Assembly: GCF_900188455.1 (NCBI RefSeq)
Contig: NZ_FZOL01000005.1
Coordinates: 1-64,000, forward strand
Length of the DNA: 64,000 nt
Direction: 5' to 3'
From: Pseudomonas japonica
Lineage (GTDB): Bacteria > Pseudomonadota > Gammaproteobacteria > Pseudomonadales > Pseudomonadaceae
Position 1 is the first letter of the stretch; each line of letters begins with the position of its first letter. Shown here piece by piece: positions 1-8,384 of this stretch. The notes beneath the pieces were generated by a model, which was given only the letters and a program-made list of their open reading frames with translations, had not been told where the DNA came from and did no database searches. The translations under genes were made by a program, and so were the position numbers.

Positions 1-482
1 ATGACGGCCGCCAGGTACACCCATCCGCTGCGCGTTCGGATGTAAGTGATATCTGCAACCCATGACTGATTGATGCCTCCCGGCATGAACTGACGGTTGA
101 GCAGGTTTTCAGCTATCGGCAAGTCGTGATTACTGGTGGTGGTATGAACAAACTTGCGCTTCCAGGCGCAGCGCAAGTCGTAGAGCTTCATCAAGCGACG
201 TACCTTGAAGCGGCCAATGGACACGCCTTCCTGCCGCAAAACACCCACTAGTCGACGGCTGCCGTAGCAGTCTCCAGACGACACGAATGCAGCCTTGAGC
301 TTGATGCCGACAGGGCAAATTGGATTGGGTTTCGCCTGTCGCTCATGGGCCTCATAGAAGCCCGAGCGACTGATCTGAAGCACGCGACAAACGCGCGCCA
401 CCGGGAAAGCCTTACTTTGCAATTGACGAACCAGTTGATGGATCACTTCAACTCGCGGGCAAAGAAGGCCGTAGCTTTTTTT
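1..482 (-). CDS. IS3-family transposase OrfB, N-terminal part (truncated by window edge)
   Basis: Integrase-type (DDE) transposase that is made only as an OrfAB fusion after a -1 shift. Reading the minus strand in the -1 frame from the A-run at 482-476 gives KKSYGLLCPRVEVIHQL and continues open to base 1. An HTH_21-like region (CYGSRRLVGVLRQEGVSIGR) is followed by the start of the catalytic core, with WVADITYI containing the first Asp of the DDE triad. The remaining catalytic residues fall outside the window. No independent start codon is needed if frameshifting is used. Confidence 0.85.
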
Positions 483-739
483 AGTATGTCGTTGTCCATC
501 TTCAGCTCTCGGACTTGCTGCTCAAGCTGGCGAATTCGCTGCTGTTCACTGGTCAACGGATTGCCTATCCCTGCTCCGCCCAACTGCTCGGCCTTGTACT
601 GCTCTACCCAGCGGCGGACAGCGGTGTCATTCAAGCCCATGTCGACACAAACCGAGTTCACGCTCAGACCTTGATCAACAATCATCTTGCAGACCTGGAG
701 TTTGAACTCGGTGGTGAATCTTCTGTACTTCTTGGTCAT
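443..739 (-). CDS. IS3-family transposase OrfA
   Basis: 98-residue DNA-binding subunit. Residues 9-50 (TTEFKLQVCKMIVDQGL, then DTAVRRWVEQYK) form the helix-turn-helix of transposase_8 proteins, and residues 66-90 (QQRIRQLEQQVRELKMDN) form the leucine-zipper-like multimerisation helix. The frame runs through the A-run encoding KK and ends shortly after, as expected for an OrfA that is extended into OrfB by -1 slippage. It overlaps orfB by about 40 bases. Confidence 0.88.
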   Translation of the reverse strand: MTKKYRRFTTEFKLQVCKMIVDQGLSVNSVCVDMGLNDTAVRRWVEQYKAEQLGGAGIGNPLTSEQQRIRQLEQQVRELKMDNDILKKATAFFARELK

Positions 740-799
740 CGGGGGTACTCCTCAGTAGGGGGATTCTCCCTAATTGAGGTGTCCGGAGCCATTAGACCA

Positions 800-1062
800 G
801 CACATGCGGCCGCTGCGCGCCCGTTCGCGAGCAAGCTCGCTCCCACAGGGCAGGTGGGCTTGTCGGGTGTGGCATCGCGGATGAGCTGAAACGGTGCCAG
901 GCAACTGGGCTCAGCCTGGCAACGACACCTCTGTGGGAGCGAGCTTGCTCGCGAAGGACTGCGCAGCAGTCCCGGATCCGGGTTGTCATGTTTTACGGCC
1001 GCTGCGCATCCGTTCGCGAGCAAGCTCGCTCCCACAAGATGGACTGCTCTCCCGCTCAGCGC
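800..1062. repeat. Intergenic REP cluster (three copies)
   Basis: Three copies of a Pseudomonas REP-type sequence with the core TTCGCGAGCAAGCTCGCTCC occur at 823-847 (plus), 931-955 (inverted) and 1013-1036 (plus). The first is preceded by GCGGCCGCTGCGC and the third by ACGGCCGCTGCGC, so flanks are shared too. Adjacent inverted copies can fold into long hairpins. No coding sequence is credible here. Confidence 0.85.
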
Positions 1063-2460
1063 TCAATAAAACCGCCGCGGATCCGCAACCCCCACCAGAC
1101 TCGCCAACTGGGTCAAGGCAAAGCGCAGTTCATCCTCCCGGGTCGGTGACATCAGCACCACCCGCACACCACGACTCCCGCCGCTGCGCTGCGCCTGGAA
1201 CTGCGATCCGCTGAGCACCTTCACCCCCTGCGCCCGCGCCAGGGTGGCGAACTCATCCGCGCTCCACGGCTCCGGCAGTTCCAGCCAGAGGTGATAGCTG
1301 TGCGGCTCGGCCTTGATCTTCAGGCCCGGCAACAATTCCCGCGCCAGCGCCTGACGCTTCGCCGCCTCGTCCCGCTGCAACTGCACCAGGCGCTGATCCA
1401 GCCCCTGCGCGATGATGTTGCTGGCCAACTGCGCGGTGAGCGGGGAGGGCATCCATACGCTGCTGCGGACCATCGCGGTCAGGCGCGACAGCAGGCGCGG
1501 CGGGCTGTACAGGTAACCGATGCGCAACGCCGGCAACACCGACTTGGACAGGCTGGTGAGATACACCGAACGCTCCGGCGCATAACTGGCCAACGGCCGC
1601 AGCGTGGTGTCGGCAGCGAGGAAACCGTAGATGTCGTCATCGAGAATCAGGAAGTCGAATTCCTCGGCGATGGCGGCGATTTCCGCCCGGCGTCGGTGCG
1701 ACATGGTGGCGGTGGTGGGGTTCTGGCAGGTGGCGACGCACACCAGCATGGCCGGGCGCTCGCGCTGGCACAGTTCGCGCAGCGAGGCGGGGATGATGCC
1801 TTCCTCGTCCATCTCCACGCCACGCAAACGCCGCTGCAGGCTGTGCGCCAGGGAAATGATCCCCGGATAGCACAGCGACTCGCAGAGGATCAGGTCGTTG
1901 CTTTCGGTCAGCGCACTGATCGCCACCAGCAGGCCATGCTGGGCACCGGCGGTAATCACCACCTGCTGCCAGGTGGCCTCCGGCAACGAGTGCCGCAACC
2001 ACTGCGCACCAGCCTCGCGGTGCGCCGGATGACCACCGTCCGGGGCGTAGTCGAGGGATTGGGCGAAGTCGGTGCCGTTGGCCAGCTCCACCAGTGCACC
2101 GCGCAGCCAGGTGGATGCGGTGTCGCCCGCCGGTTTGATGATCGACAGGTCGAGCACCCGCGGCTCCGCCGACAGGCTGGCGGGCCGGACCAGCGACTCC
2201 GGCGCCGGCGGCTCGGCCCGCGGCGTCGCCCGCACATAGGTGCCACGCCCGACCTCGCCCTGCAGCAACCCGCGGCGCTGCGCCTCGCCATAGGCCCGGC
2301 TGACCGTGCCCGGCGTCACCTGCAGCCCCTGGGCCAGTTCGCGCAAGGTCGGCAGGCGCTCGCCCGGCTTGAGCTGGCCGCTGGCGATATCCCGCTCCAG
2401 CGCGTCGGCGATGGACAGGTAGACCGGTTGATTGAAGGCATTGAGCTGGGGAACCCACAT
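1063..2460 (-). CDS. MocR-type regulator: GntR winged helix fused to aminotransferase-like domain
   Basis: 465-residue PLP-dependent transcription factor of the MocR/PdxR class. Residues 10-75 form a GntR winged helix (LERDIASGQLKPGERLPTLR). Residues 100-460 form a fold-type-I aminotransferase domain with the Asp/Tyr PLP-contact motif DDDIYGF (274-280) and the Schiff-base lysine in SLSKS (Lys306). The start chosen (MWVPQL) matches the usual N-terminus; an upstream in-frame start adds 32 unconserved residues. It is divergent from a BenE-type transporter, and the palindrome block in the shared 213-bp gap is the obvious candidate operator. The effector is unknown. Likely local control of the transporter is inferred from position. 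Confidence 0.88.
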   Translation of the reverse strand: MWVPQLNAFNQPVYLSIADALERDIASGQLKPGERLPTLRELAQGLQVTPGTVSRAYGEAQRRGLLQGEVGRGTYVRATPRAEPPAPESLVRPASLSAEPRVLDLSIIKPAGDTASTWLRGALVELANGTDFAQSLDYAPDGGHPAHREAGAQWLRHSLPEATWQQVVITAGAQHGLLVAISALTESNDLILCESLCYPGIISLAHSLQRRLRGVEMDEEGIIPASLRELCQRERPAMLVCVATCQNPTTATMSHRRRAEIAAIAEEFDFLILDDDIYGFLAADTTLRPLASYAPERSVYLTSLSKSVLPALRIGYLYSPPRLLSRLTAMVRSSVWMPSPLTAQLASNIIAQGLDQRLVQLQRDEAAKRQALARELLPGLKIKAEPHSYHLWLELPEPWSADEFATLARAQGVKVLSGSQFQAQRSGGSRGVRVVLMSPTREDELRFALTQLASLVGVADPRRFY

Positions 2461-2599
2461 GGACGTACTACCGAGGCAAACAAGTGCGCCGAGCCTATCA
2501 CATCGCAGCAATCGGACCTCGCAGCGATGCAATCCGGGCGGACCCCGGGCAGGCATGAAGGGGTGAAGAATATTTCAAATTGTTTAATTGAGTCTATTG

Positions 2600-2646
2600 A
2601 ATTGATTCGATTGAATCGAATAGATTTGAAATGAATCGAATCAATT
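2600..2646. promoter_or_regulatory. Palindromic operator-like block between MocR gene and BenE transporter
   Basis: ATTCGATT (2605-2612), one base, then AATCGAAT (2614-2621) is a perfect palindrome. A third half-site AATCGAAT lies at 2634-2641. A larger inverted repeat AATTGATTCGATT (2600-2612) / AATCGAATCAATT (2634-2646) spans the block. MocR proteins commonly bind mixed direct and inverted half-sites in divergent promoters, so regulator binding is a reasonable inference. Confidence 0.6.
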
Positions 2647-2673
2647 TGCCTGCCCCGCTGACTGGAGAGCTGT

Positions 2674-3876
2674 ATGGAGTCCCTGAGAAAAGATTGTTCG
2701 CTGTCGGCGATCGTCGCCGGCCTGATCGCTGTGATCATTTCCTACGCCGGCCCGCTGATCATCGTCTTCCAGGCGGCCCGCGAGGCGCAGTTGGCTCCGG
2801 CCGAGGTGTCGTCATGGATCTGGGCGATTTCCATCGGCAGTGGCGTCACCGGCCTGCTGCTCAGCTGGCGCCTGCGTGCGCCGGTGATCACCGCTTGGTC
2901 GACGCCGGGCGCGGCGCTGCTGGTATCGATGTTGCCGCAGGTGTCGCTGGCCGAGGCGGTGGGCGCCTATATCGTCGCCGCGCTGGTGATCGCCGTGGTC
3001 GGCCTCAGCGGCGCTTTCGACCGCCTGATGAGCCGCCTGCCCAAGGCCATCGCCGCGGCGATGCTGGCCGGCATCCTGTTCCGTTTCGGCGCCGAGCTGT
3101 TCACCTCGATCAAGCTGCAGCCGACACTGGTCCTGGCGATGTTCGCCAGCTACCTGCTGTTCAAGCGCCTGTCGCCGCGCTACGCGATTCTCTCGGTGCT
3201 GCTCGTCGGCTGCACGGTGGCCGGCCTGCTCGGCCAGCTGAACGCCTCGGCGCTGACCCTGGCCTTGGCCGAACCGGTGTTCATCGCCCCGCAATGGAGC
3301 TGGCACGCCATCGTCAATATCGGCCTGCCGCTGGCCCTGGTCAGCCTCACCGGCCAGTACGTACCGGGCATGGCGGTGATGCGCAGCGCCGGCTACACCA
3401 CCCCGGCGCGGCCGATCCTCGCGGTCACCGCGATAGGCTCGGTGCTGCTGGCGCCGTTCGGCTCCCACGGTTTCAACCTCGCGGCCATCACGGCGGCGAT
3501 CTGCACCGGCCGTGAAGCCCACGAACAACCGGGCAAACGCTATATCGCCGGGATCGCCTGCGGGCTGTTCTACATCCTCATGGGCACCTTCGGCGCCACC
3601 CTGGCCTCGGTGTTCGCCGCCCTGCCGCGGGAACTGATCGCCGCCCTGGCCGGGCTGGCCCTGTTCGGCGCGATCATGACCGGCATGGCCGGTGCCATGG
3701 CCGATGAAAAGCAGCGCGAGCCGGCCTTGATCACCTTCCTGGTGACCGCTTCGGGCATGAGCTTCCTGGGGCTCGCCGCGGCCTTCTGGGGCCTGATCTT
3801 CGGCCTGGTGGCGCACTGGGCGTTGAACTACAGCCGCCAGCGCAAGGCCGCCGGCGCCGCGGCGGGAGTGAACTAG
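2674..3876 (+). CDS. BenE-family benzoate/H+ symporter-like membrane transporter
   Basis: 400 residues with about 12 hydrophobic segments from residue 10 to 390. The N-terminal stretch SLSAIVAGLIAVIISYAGP and the motif APVITAWSTPGAALL are characteristic of the BenE/YdcO family of proton-coupled benzoate symporters. The ATG at 2674 follows GGAGAGCTGT. No benzoate catabolic gene is nearby, so the substrate is not established. The neighbouring divergent MocR regulator probably controls it. Confidence 0.85.
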   Translation: MESLRKDCSLSAIVAGLIAVIISYAGPLIIVFQAAREAQLAPAEVSSWIWAISIGSGVTGLLLSWRLRAPVITAWSTPGAALLVSMLPQVSLAEAVGAYIVAALVIAVVGLSGAFDRLMSRLPKAIAAAMLAGILFRFGAELFTSIKLQPTLVLAMFASYLLFKRLSPRYAILSVLLVGCTVAGLLGQLNASALTLALAEPVFIAPQWSWHAIVNIGLPLALVSLTGQYVPGMAVMRSAGYTTPARPILAVTAIGSVLLAPFGSHGFNLAAITAAICTGREAHEQPGKRYIAGIACGLFYILMGTFGATLASVFAALPRELIAALAGLALFGAIMTGMAGAMADEKQREPALITFLVTASGMSFLGLAAAFWGLIFGLVAHWALNYSRQRKAAGAAAGVN

Positions 3877-3959
3877 CGCACAGCGGGGCGCGGAAAATTG
3901 GACGCGGATGGTGGCAATTAGCTATTTTAGCGCCGCTTTCCTTCTTCCGGCCCCGCCCC

Positions 3960-5045
3960 ATGACCGCCTTCGACTGGCTCGCCCTTGGCACATCGCTGAT
4001 GCTGCTGGCCCTGCTGCTGCGCGCCCGACGCCGCGAGCGGCGTCTGCGCGCCCGTCTCGCGGTGTGCCAGATCCGCCTCGACAACCAGCCGCAGAGCCCG
4101 CCGACCTTCGCCCCCCGCGACGACAGCGAACGCTACCAGCGCAGCCAGTACTTCGCCCGGATCGGTACCTGGGACTGGGATATCGACACCGAGGTGCTGT
4201 ACTGGTCCGACGCCATCTACGGCATGTTCGGCTACCAGGTCGGCGAGATCACGCCCAGCTACGAGCGCTTCTGCAACGCCGTGCATCCCGATGACCGCGC
4301 CCAGGTCCGCGCCGGAGAGCTGCGCTGTATCGCCACCGGCAACAACCACGACGAGGAATACCGCGTGGTCTGGCCCGACGGCAGCGTCCACTGGCTGCGC
4401 GAGACCGGCAACATCGTGCGCAATGGCGATGGCGTGGCGGTGAAAATGATCGGCGTGGTCCGCGAGATCACCGAGGAAAAGGCCTGGGCCACCCAGCTCC
4501 AGCAACTGGCCCACAGCGATGCGCTGACCGGCCTGCCCAACCGCCTGGTGCTCGAGCACCGGCTGCTGCAGGCTCTGGAACAGGCCCGCGCCAGTGCTGG
4601 CCGGGTGACCCTGATCTTTCTCGATCTGAATGGTTTCAAGCGCATCAACGACCACCACGGCCACGCTGTCGGCGACCGTGTGCTGGTGCAGATCGCCCGG
4701 CGGCTCAAGCAAATGTTGCGTGCTGCCGATACCGTAGCGAGGATCGGCGGCGACGAGTTCGTGCTGATCCTCGACGGGATGCCCGAGGACGATGCCTGCG
4801 AGACGCAATTGCATGCGCTGTGCCGTCGCCTGATCGACACCCTGGCCGAGCCGATCAGCCTGGCCGAAGGCATCCTGCAGGTGGGCAGCAGCCTGGGCGT
4901 GGCGGTGTTTCCGCAGCACGCCACGGGCATGGATACGCTGCTCCACGCCGCTGACCTGGCGATGTACGAGGCCAAGCGCAGTGGCGACAATCAATACCGG
5001 CTGGGAAGCCACGGGTTGCTGGCGCCGGCCGACGCTCATGCGTGA
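3960..5045 (+). CDS. Membrane-anchored PAS-GGDEF diguanylate cyclase
   Basis: 361 residues predicted to make cyclic di-GMP. Residues 5-21 are one hydrophobic anchor followed by a very basic Arg-rich stretch. Residues 65-172 form a PAS_3 fold (WDWDIDTEVLYWSDAIYGMF, HPDDR). Residues 185-345 form the GGDEF domain with intact active site GGDEF (263-267), metal-binding Asp in FLDLNGFK (Asp222) and an intact inhibitory I-site RAAD (254-257) five residues upstream of GGDEF. It should therefore be catalytically active and feedback-inhibited. There is no EAL domain. Start ATG at 3960 is the only one preceding the anchor. It lies upstream of a response regulator and kinase on the same strand with an 84-bp gap, so a shared signalling role is plausible but unproven. 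Confidence 0.88.
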   Translation: MTAFDWLALGTSLMLLALLLRARRRERRLRARLAVCQIRLDNQPQSPPTFAPRDDSERYQRSQYFARIGTWDWDIDTEVLYWSDAIYGMFGYQVGEITPSYERFCNAVHPDDRAQVRAGELRCIATGNNHDEEYRVVWPDGSVHWLRETGNIVRNGDGVAVKMIGVVREITEEKAWATQLQQLAHSDALTGLPNRLVLEHRLLQALEQARASAGRVTLIFLDLNGFKRINDHHGHAVGDRVLVQIARRLKQMLRAADTVARIGGDEFVLILDGMPEDDACETQLHALCRRLIDTLAEPISLAEGILQVGSSLGVAVFPQHATGMDTLLHAADLAMYEAKRSGDNQYRLGSHGLLAPADAHA

Positions 5046-5129
5046 CCGGCGTGCCCTCGCGGGGGCGCCGGGCCTGTCCTTGTGTGTGTTGCGTGCGTGT
5101 TTCAATAATTTCCAAGACAGGTTTTGCGG

Positions 5130-6737
5130 ATGCTGGTCTACAGCCAAAAGAGTTTTCTCATCGTCGATGACTTCACCGACTTCCGCACGTCGTTGCGTTC
5201 GATGCTGCGCGAGATGGGGATCAAGGACGTCGACACCGCCGAGAGTGGCGAGACCGCGATCCGCATGTGCGCGCAGAAGCGCTACGACTTCGTCCTCCAC
5301 GATTTCCACATGGGCGACGGCAAGAAGAACGGCCAGCAGGTCCTCGAGGACCTGATGCTCGACAAGCTGATCAGCCACGAATCGATCTTCGTCATGATCA
5401 CCGCCGAGAGCAGCCAGGCCGTGGTCCTCAGTGCCCTCGAACACGAGCCGGATGCCTACCTGACCAAGCCGTTCAACCGCGTCGGCCTGACCCAGCGGCT
5501 GGACAAGCTGGTGCAGCGCAAGACCCTGCTCAAGCCGATCCTCCAGGCCCTCGATCGCGGGCGTCCGGCGGAAGTGCTGGTGGCCTGCGAGCAACTGTGC
5601 AAGAAGGACCCGCGCTTCGCCCCGCTGTGCCTGCGCTACCGCGCCGATGCCATGGCCGCGCTGAACCGCCATGAAGAGCTGGAGCGCTTCCTCAAGGCCA
5701 TCCTCGCCAACCGGCCGACGCCCTGGGCCTATTCGGCGCTGGGCAAGCTGTTGTTCAAGCGCGGGCAGGTGAGCCAGGCCAAGGATGTCTACGAGCAGGC
5801 GATCAAGACCTTCTCGATGATGCCCGGGCTGTACGACGGCCTGGCCGAGGTGCTGGTCGCCGGCGGCGAGACCCGCCGCGCCCAGCATGTGCTGGAAGAT
5901 GCCGTGCGCCTGTCGCCGCTGGCGGTCAAGCGGCAGATGCTGCTGGGCAAGCTGGCCCTGGGCAACGCCGACTTCGACGGTGCCTCGCGGGCCTATCGCC
6001 AGGCTGTCAGCCAGGGCCAGAACTCGCGCTTCAAGGACCCGGAAAGCAACCTCGGCCTGGCCCAGGCGCTGATCCAGAAGAACGCCGGCAACGGCCTCGA
6101 CGCGCGAACCCGGGTCGAGATCAACCAGGTGCTCGGCGATGTCGCCAAGGAGTACGCCGAGGACCAGGGCCTGCAGGTGCGTGCCCGGCTGATCAAGGCC
6201 ACCGGCGTGGCCCAGGCCGGCGATGCCGAGACCGCCGCCAAGCTCACCGAAGCGGCCATGGCCCGCCTGGAAACCATGGACCAGTTCTTCTCCGCCGAGG
6301 CGGCCCTGGCCGTCGCCGCCCAGCTCAAGCAGTTGGGGCAGGAGGACGCCGGCAAGAACATCCTGCGCAACTGCGTCGAGGTCTACGGCGACGACAACGC
6401 GGTGATGCAGAACATCGCCAGGCTCACCGACGACCCGGCCATCCTCGGTGCCGGCAATGAAGCGGTCGACCTCAATCGCCAGGGCGTGCGCAGCTACCAG
6501 GCCGGGCAGTTGAACGACGCCCTGAACCTGTTCCGCAAGGCGCTGAAACTGCAATCGAAGAACATCAGCATCGCCCTCAACACCGCCCAGGCCCTGTTGC
6601 GCATGGGCGGGGAGAACCCGCCGGCGGCGGTGCTGCAGGAGTGTCGCGATTGCCTGGCCAAGGTGGCCGGCATTCCCGATACCGATCCGCGCTACGAGCG
6701 CTACCGCAAACTGCGCATTCGCGCTGTGGGGTCATGA
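5130..6737 (+). CDS. Response regulator with C-terminal TPR-like repeat output domain
   Basis: 535 residues. Residues 8-128 are a CheY-like receiver with acidic pocket (VDD, Asp13/14), probable phospho-acceptor Asp58 in LHDFHMGDG and the conserved Lys113 (LTKPFN). Residues 135-535 are helical repeats of TPR type (LFKRGQVSQAKDVYEQAIK; GVRSYQAGQLNDALNLFRKALKL), implying a protein-protein output instead of DNA binding. A TTG two codons upstream (5124) could also initiate; ATG 5130 is preferred. The stop overlaps the start of the kinase gene (ATGA), so the two are almost certainly co-translated and form a cognate pair. Confidence 0.88.
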   Translation: MLVYSQKSFLIVDDFTDFRTSLRSMLREMGIKDVDTAESGETAIRMCAQKRYDFVLHDFHMGDGKKNGQQVLEDLMLDKLISHESIFVMITAESSQAVVLSALEHEPDAYLTKPFNRVGLTQRLDKLVQRKTLLKPILQALDRGRPAEVLVACEQLCKKDPRFAPLCLRYRADAMAALNRHEELERFLKAILANRPTPWAYSALGKLLFKRGQVSQAKDVYEQAIKTFSMMPGLYDGLAEVLVAGGETRRAQHVLEDAVRLSPLAVKRQMLLGKLALGNADFDGASRAYRQAVSQGQNSRFKDPESNLGLAQALIQKNAGNGLDARTRVEINQVLGDVAKEYAEDQGLQVRARLIKATGVAQAGDAETAAKLTEAAMARLETMDQFFSAEAALAVAAQLKQLGQEDAGKNILRNCVEVYGDDNAVMQNIARLTDDPAILGAGNEAVDLNRQGVRSYQAGQLNDALNLFRKALKLQSKNISIALNTAQALLRMGGENPPAAVLQECRDCLAKVAGIPDTDPRYERYRKLRIRAVGS

Positions 6738-7432
6738 TGTCCAGGGACAAGGAATCGGGGCTGGATTTTTCCACGGTGATCGCCTCCACCGTGCACGACA
6801 TGAAGAACTCGCTGGCCATGCTCATGCAGGCCCACAGCCAGTGGCTCGCGCGCCTGCCGGAAGGGCAGCACCAGGCCCCGGAGCAGGTGGTGATCGAGCA
6901 TGAGTTCGTCCACCTCAACGGCATGCTGGTGCAGTTGCTCGGCCTGTACAAACTGGGGATCAACCAGTTGCCGATGCTGCCCGACTACCACGAGCTCGAC
7001 GACTTCATCGGCGGCCTGCTCGCCGGTTATCAGGAGATTCTCGACAGTCGCGGCATCGTCGCCCGCTACGAGATCGATGAAGCCGCGCCGCTGGGGTTCT
7101 TCGACCGCGAGCTGGTGGGCTCGGTGATCTCCAACATCATCAACAACGCCACCCGCTATGCCGGGCATGCCTTGCTGGTGAGCGTGCGTGAGGAAAACGA
7201 CGCGCTGGTGATCAGCGTCAACGACGACGGCACCGGCTTCCCGGCGGCGATGATCGAGCAGCAGGACCAGTACGTGCAGGGCATCGAGCACAGCACGGCG
7301 AGTACCGGGCTGGGGTTGTATTTTGCGGCGCGGATTGCGGCGCTGCATGAACGCAACGGGGTGCCGGGCAGGATCGAGATTGCCAATGGCGGGACGTTGG
7401 GGGGTGGGTTGTTCAGGTTGTATCTGCCGTAG
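6734..7432 (+). CDS. Sensor-less histidine kinase
   Basis: 232 residues containing only a short dimerisation/phospho-acceptor helix pair and an HATPase_c domain. The H-box is in STVHDMKNSLAML (His21), the N-box is SVISNIINNATRYAG, and glycine-rich ATP-lid motifs are NDDGTGFP and STGLGLYFAARIAA. No transmembrane or sensory domain is present, so it is cytosolic and must receive its signal through a partner. The start at 6734 overlaps the stop of the response-regulator gene by four bases. Overlap plus gene order indicate a dedicated two-component pair. Confidence 0.87.
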   Translation: MMSRDKESGLDFSTVIASTVHDMKNSLAMLMQAHSQWLARLPEGQHQAPEQVVIEHEFVHLNGMLVQLLGLYKLGINQLPMLPDYHELDDFIGGLLAGYQEILDSRGIVARYEIDEAAPLGFFDRELVGSVISNIINNATRYAGHALLVSVREENDALVISVNDDGTGFPAAMIEQQDQYVQGIEHSTASTGLGLYFAARIAALHERNGVPGRIEIANGGTLGGGLFRLYLP

Positions 7433-7442
7433 GGGAGTGTAA

Positions 7443-7816
7443 TGGCTGGCAGGTGCTCGCCTTGAGCTTTGCTGTGCTCTTGAGATCGAGCGCCGCCCGC
7501 GCGGCGCTTCGCGAGCAAGCTCGCTCCCACAGTTTGTTGCAACGTACCTTTGTCTGACAGACCGCCATTGGCCGCTTGGTGCGCTCGACGCGATATCAAG
7601 CCGAACCCAATAGCCGCCCCGCGTTAGATGGCCTCTCGCCCGACTCCAGCCAGGCACCAAGGCTGACAACACCAATCCCACAGGCCATGGCGCGTTGCAA
7701 CAAGATGTAGGAGCGAGCTTGCTCGCGAAGCGCCGTGCGGACGGCGCTCGATCTCAAGAACGCTGCAAGGTTCAAGGCTAGCTCCTGGCAGCCCTGATGC
7801 GGTCTGCTGTAAAGCC
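7443..7816 (+). repeat. Long-armed palindromic repeat element, copy A
   Basis: This gene-free gap holds an element of about 370 bp with imperfect inverted arms. The left arm contains GATCGAGCGCCGCCCGCGCG followed by TTCGCGAGCAAGCTCGCTCC and GTTGCAACGTACC; the right arm carries the same elements in reverse order. The element aligns end to end with the inverse of the block at 10139-10530, including the middle section. Both arms here carry the TTCGCGAGCAAGCTCGCTCC REP head, whereas both arms of the second copy carry a different head. Confidence 0.8.
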
Positions 7817-7817
7817 C

Positions 7818-8276
7818 TCAGAGTTGCCCTCTCAGCTCGGGATCCAGACACTTCTCCGGCTTCGCCGAATCGGGCACATCGAACAGCTTGTCGAAGCCCC
7901 ATTGGAAGGCGAACGCATAGAAAAAGAAGAACACGAACAGCGCCAGATTGGTCATCAGCGCCTGGAGCAGGCTGATGTCCAGCCAGTAGCTGACCAGTGG
8001 CACCAGGATGAGGGTCAAGCCGCCTTCGAAACCGAGCGAGTGGATCACCCGCCGGCCGAGGGTCCGCTCGCGGTTTGCCAGGGTGCGCTCGATGCGTTCG
8101 AAGACGTGGTTGTAGAGCATGTTCCAGCTCATCGCGACGGTCGAGATGAGCAGCGACAGCGCGGTCGAGTGGGCCAGCCCGCTGTCGTAGACGAGGGTGA
8201 AGGCCGGGGCGATGCAGAACACCGCTATCAGTTCGTAGGCCACAGCCTGGAAGATCTTGCGTTTCGGGCCCTGCAT
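7818..8276 (-). CDS. PACE-family (AceI-like) multidrug efflux transporter
   Basis: 152 residues with four hydrophobic helices arranged as two tandem bacterial transmembrane pair units, the layout of proteobacterial antimicrobial compound efflux (PACE) proteins. Recognisable segments are AVAYELIAVFCIAPAF, LLISTVAMSWNMLYNHVFE and GFEGGLTLILVPLVSYWLD. The start at 8276 is preceded by AGGTGC; an in-frame ATG at 8318 lacks a site of similar quality. It is divergent from a LysR regulator, the arrangement seen for aceI/aceR. Substrates such as biocides or polyamines are known for the family but are not shown here. Confidence 0.85.
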   Translation of the reverse strand: MQGPKRKIFQAVAYELIAVFCIAPAFTLVYDSGLAHSTALSLLISTVAMSWNMLYNHVFERIERTLANRERTLGRRVIHSLGFEGGLTLILVPLVSYWLDISLLQALMTNLALFVFFFFYAFAFQWGFDKLFDVPDSAKPEKCLDPELRGQL

Positions 8277-8384
8277 GGTTGCACCTGTGCGCTGGTTGTT
8301 CAGCGCATGGAACGGCATTTCGGGCCCGCGCTCAATTTCCCTATACTCAACGCCCTTGAGCAGAGCTGAATTGACAGGGGTGCC

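Larger units (their letters stand above)
1..799 (-). mobile_element. IS3-family insertion sequence, partial (right part in window)
   Basis: The segment carries the orfA/orfB arrangement of an IS3-family element on the minus strand, joined by a run of seven A residues (T-run at 476-482 on the plus strand) typical of programmed -1 frameshifting. The outer end appears to lie at about 799, where the minus strand reads TGGTCTAATGGCTCCGGACA; IS3-type ends start with TG. The other end lies outside the window, so terminal repeats and target duplication cannot be compared. Just outside the end lies a cluster of REP palindromes, common targets for Pseudomonas insertion sequences. Confidence 0.85.

Noticed and set aside
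3927..6554. Long open frame on the minus strand opposite the cyclase and response-regulator genes
   Set aside because: Low-complexity His/Gln/Leu-rich translation typical of antisense of GC-rich genes; the plus-strand products have clear domains.
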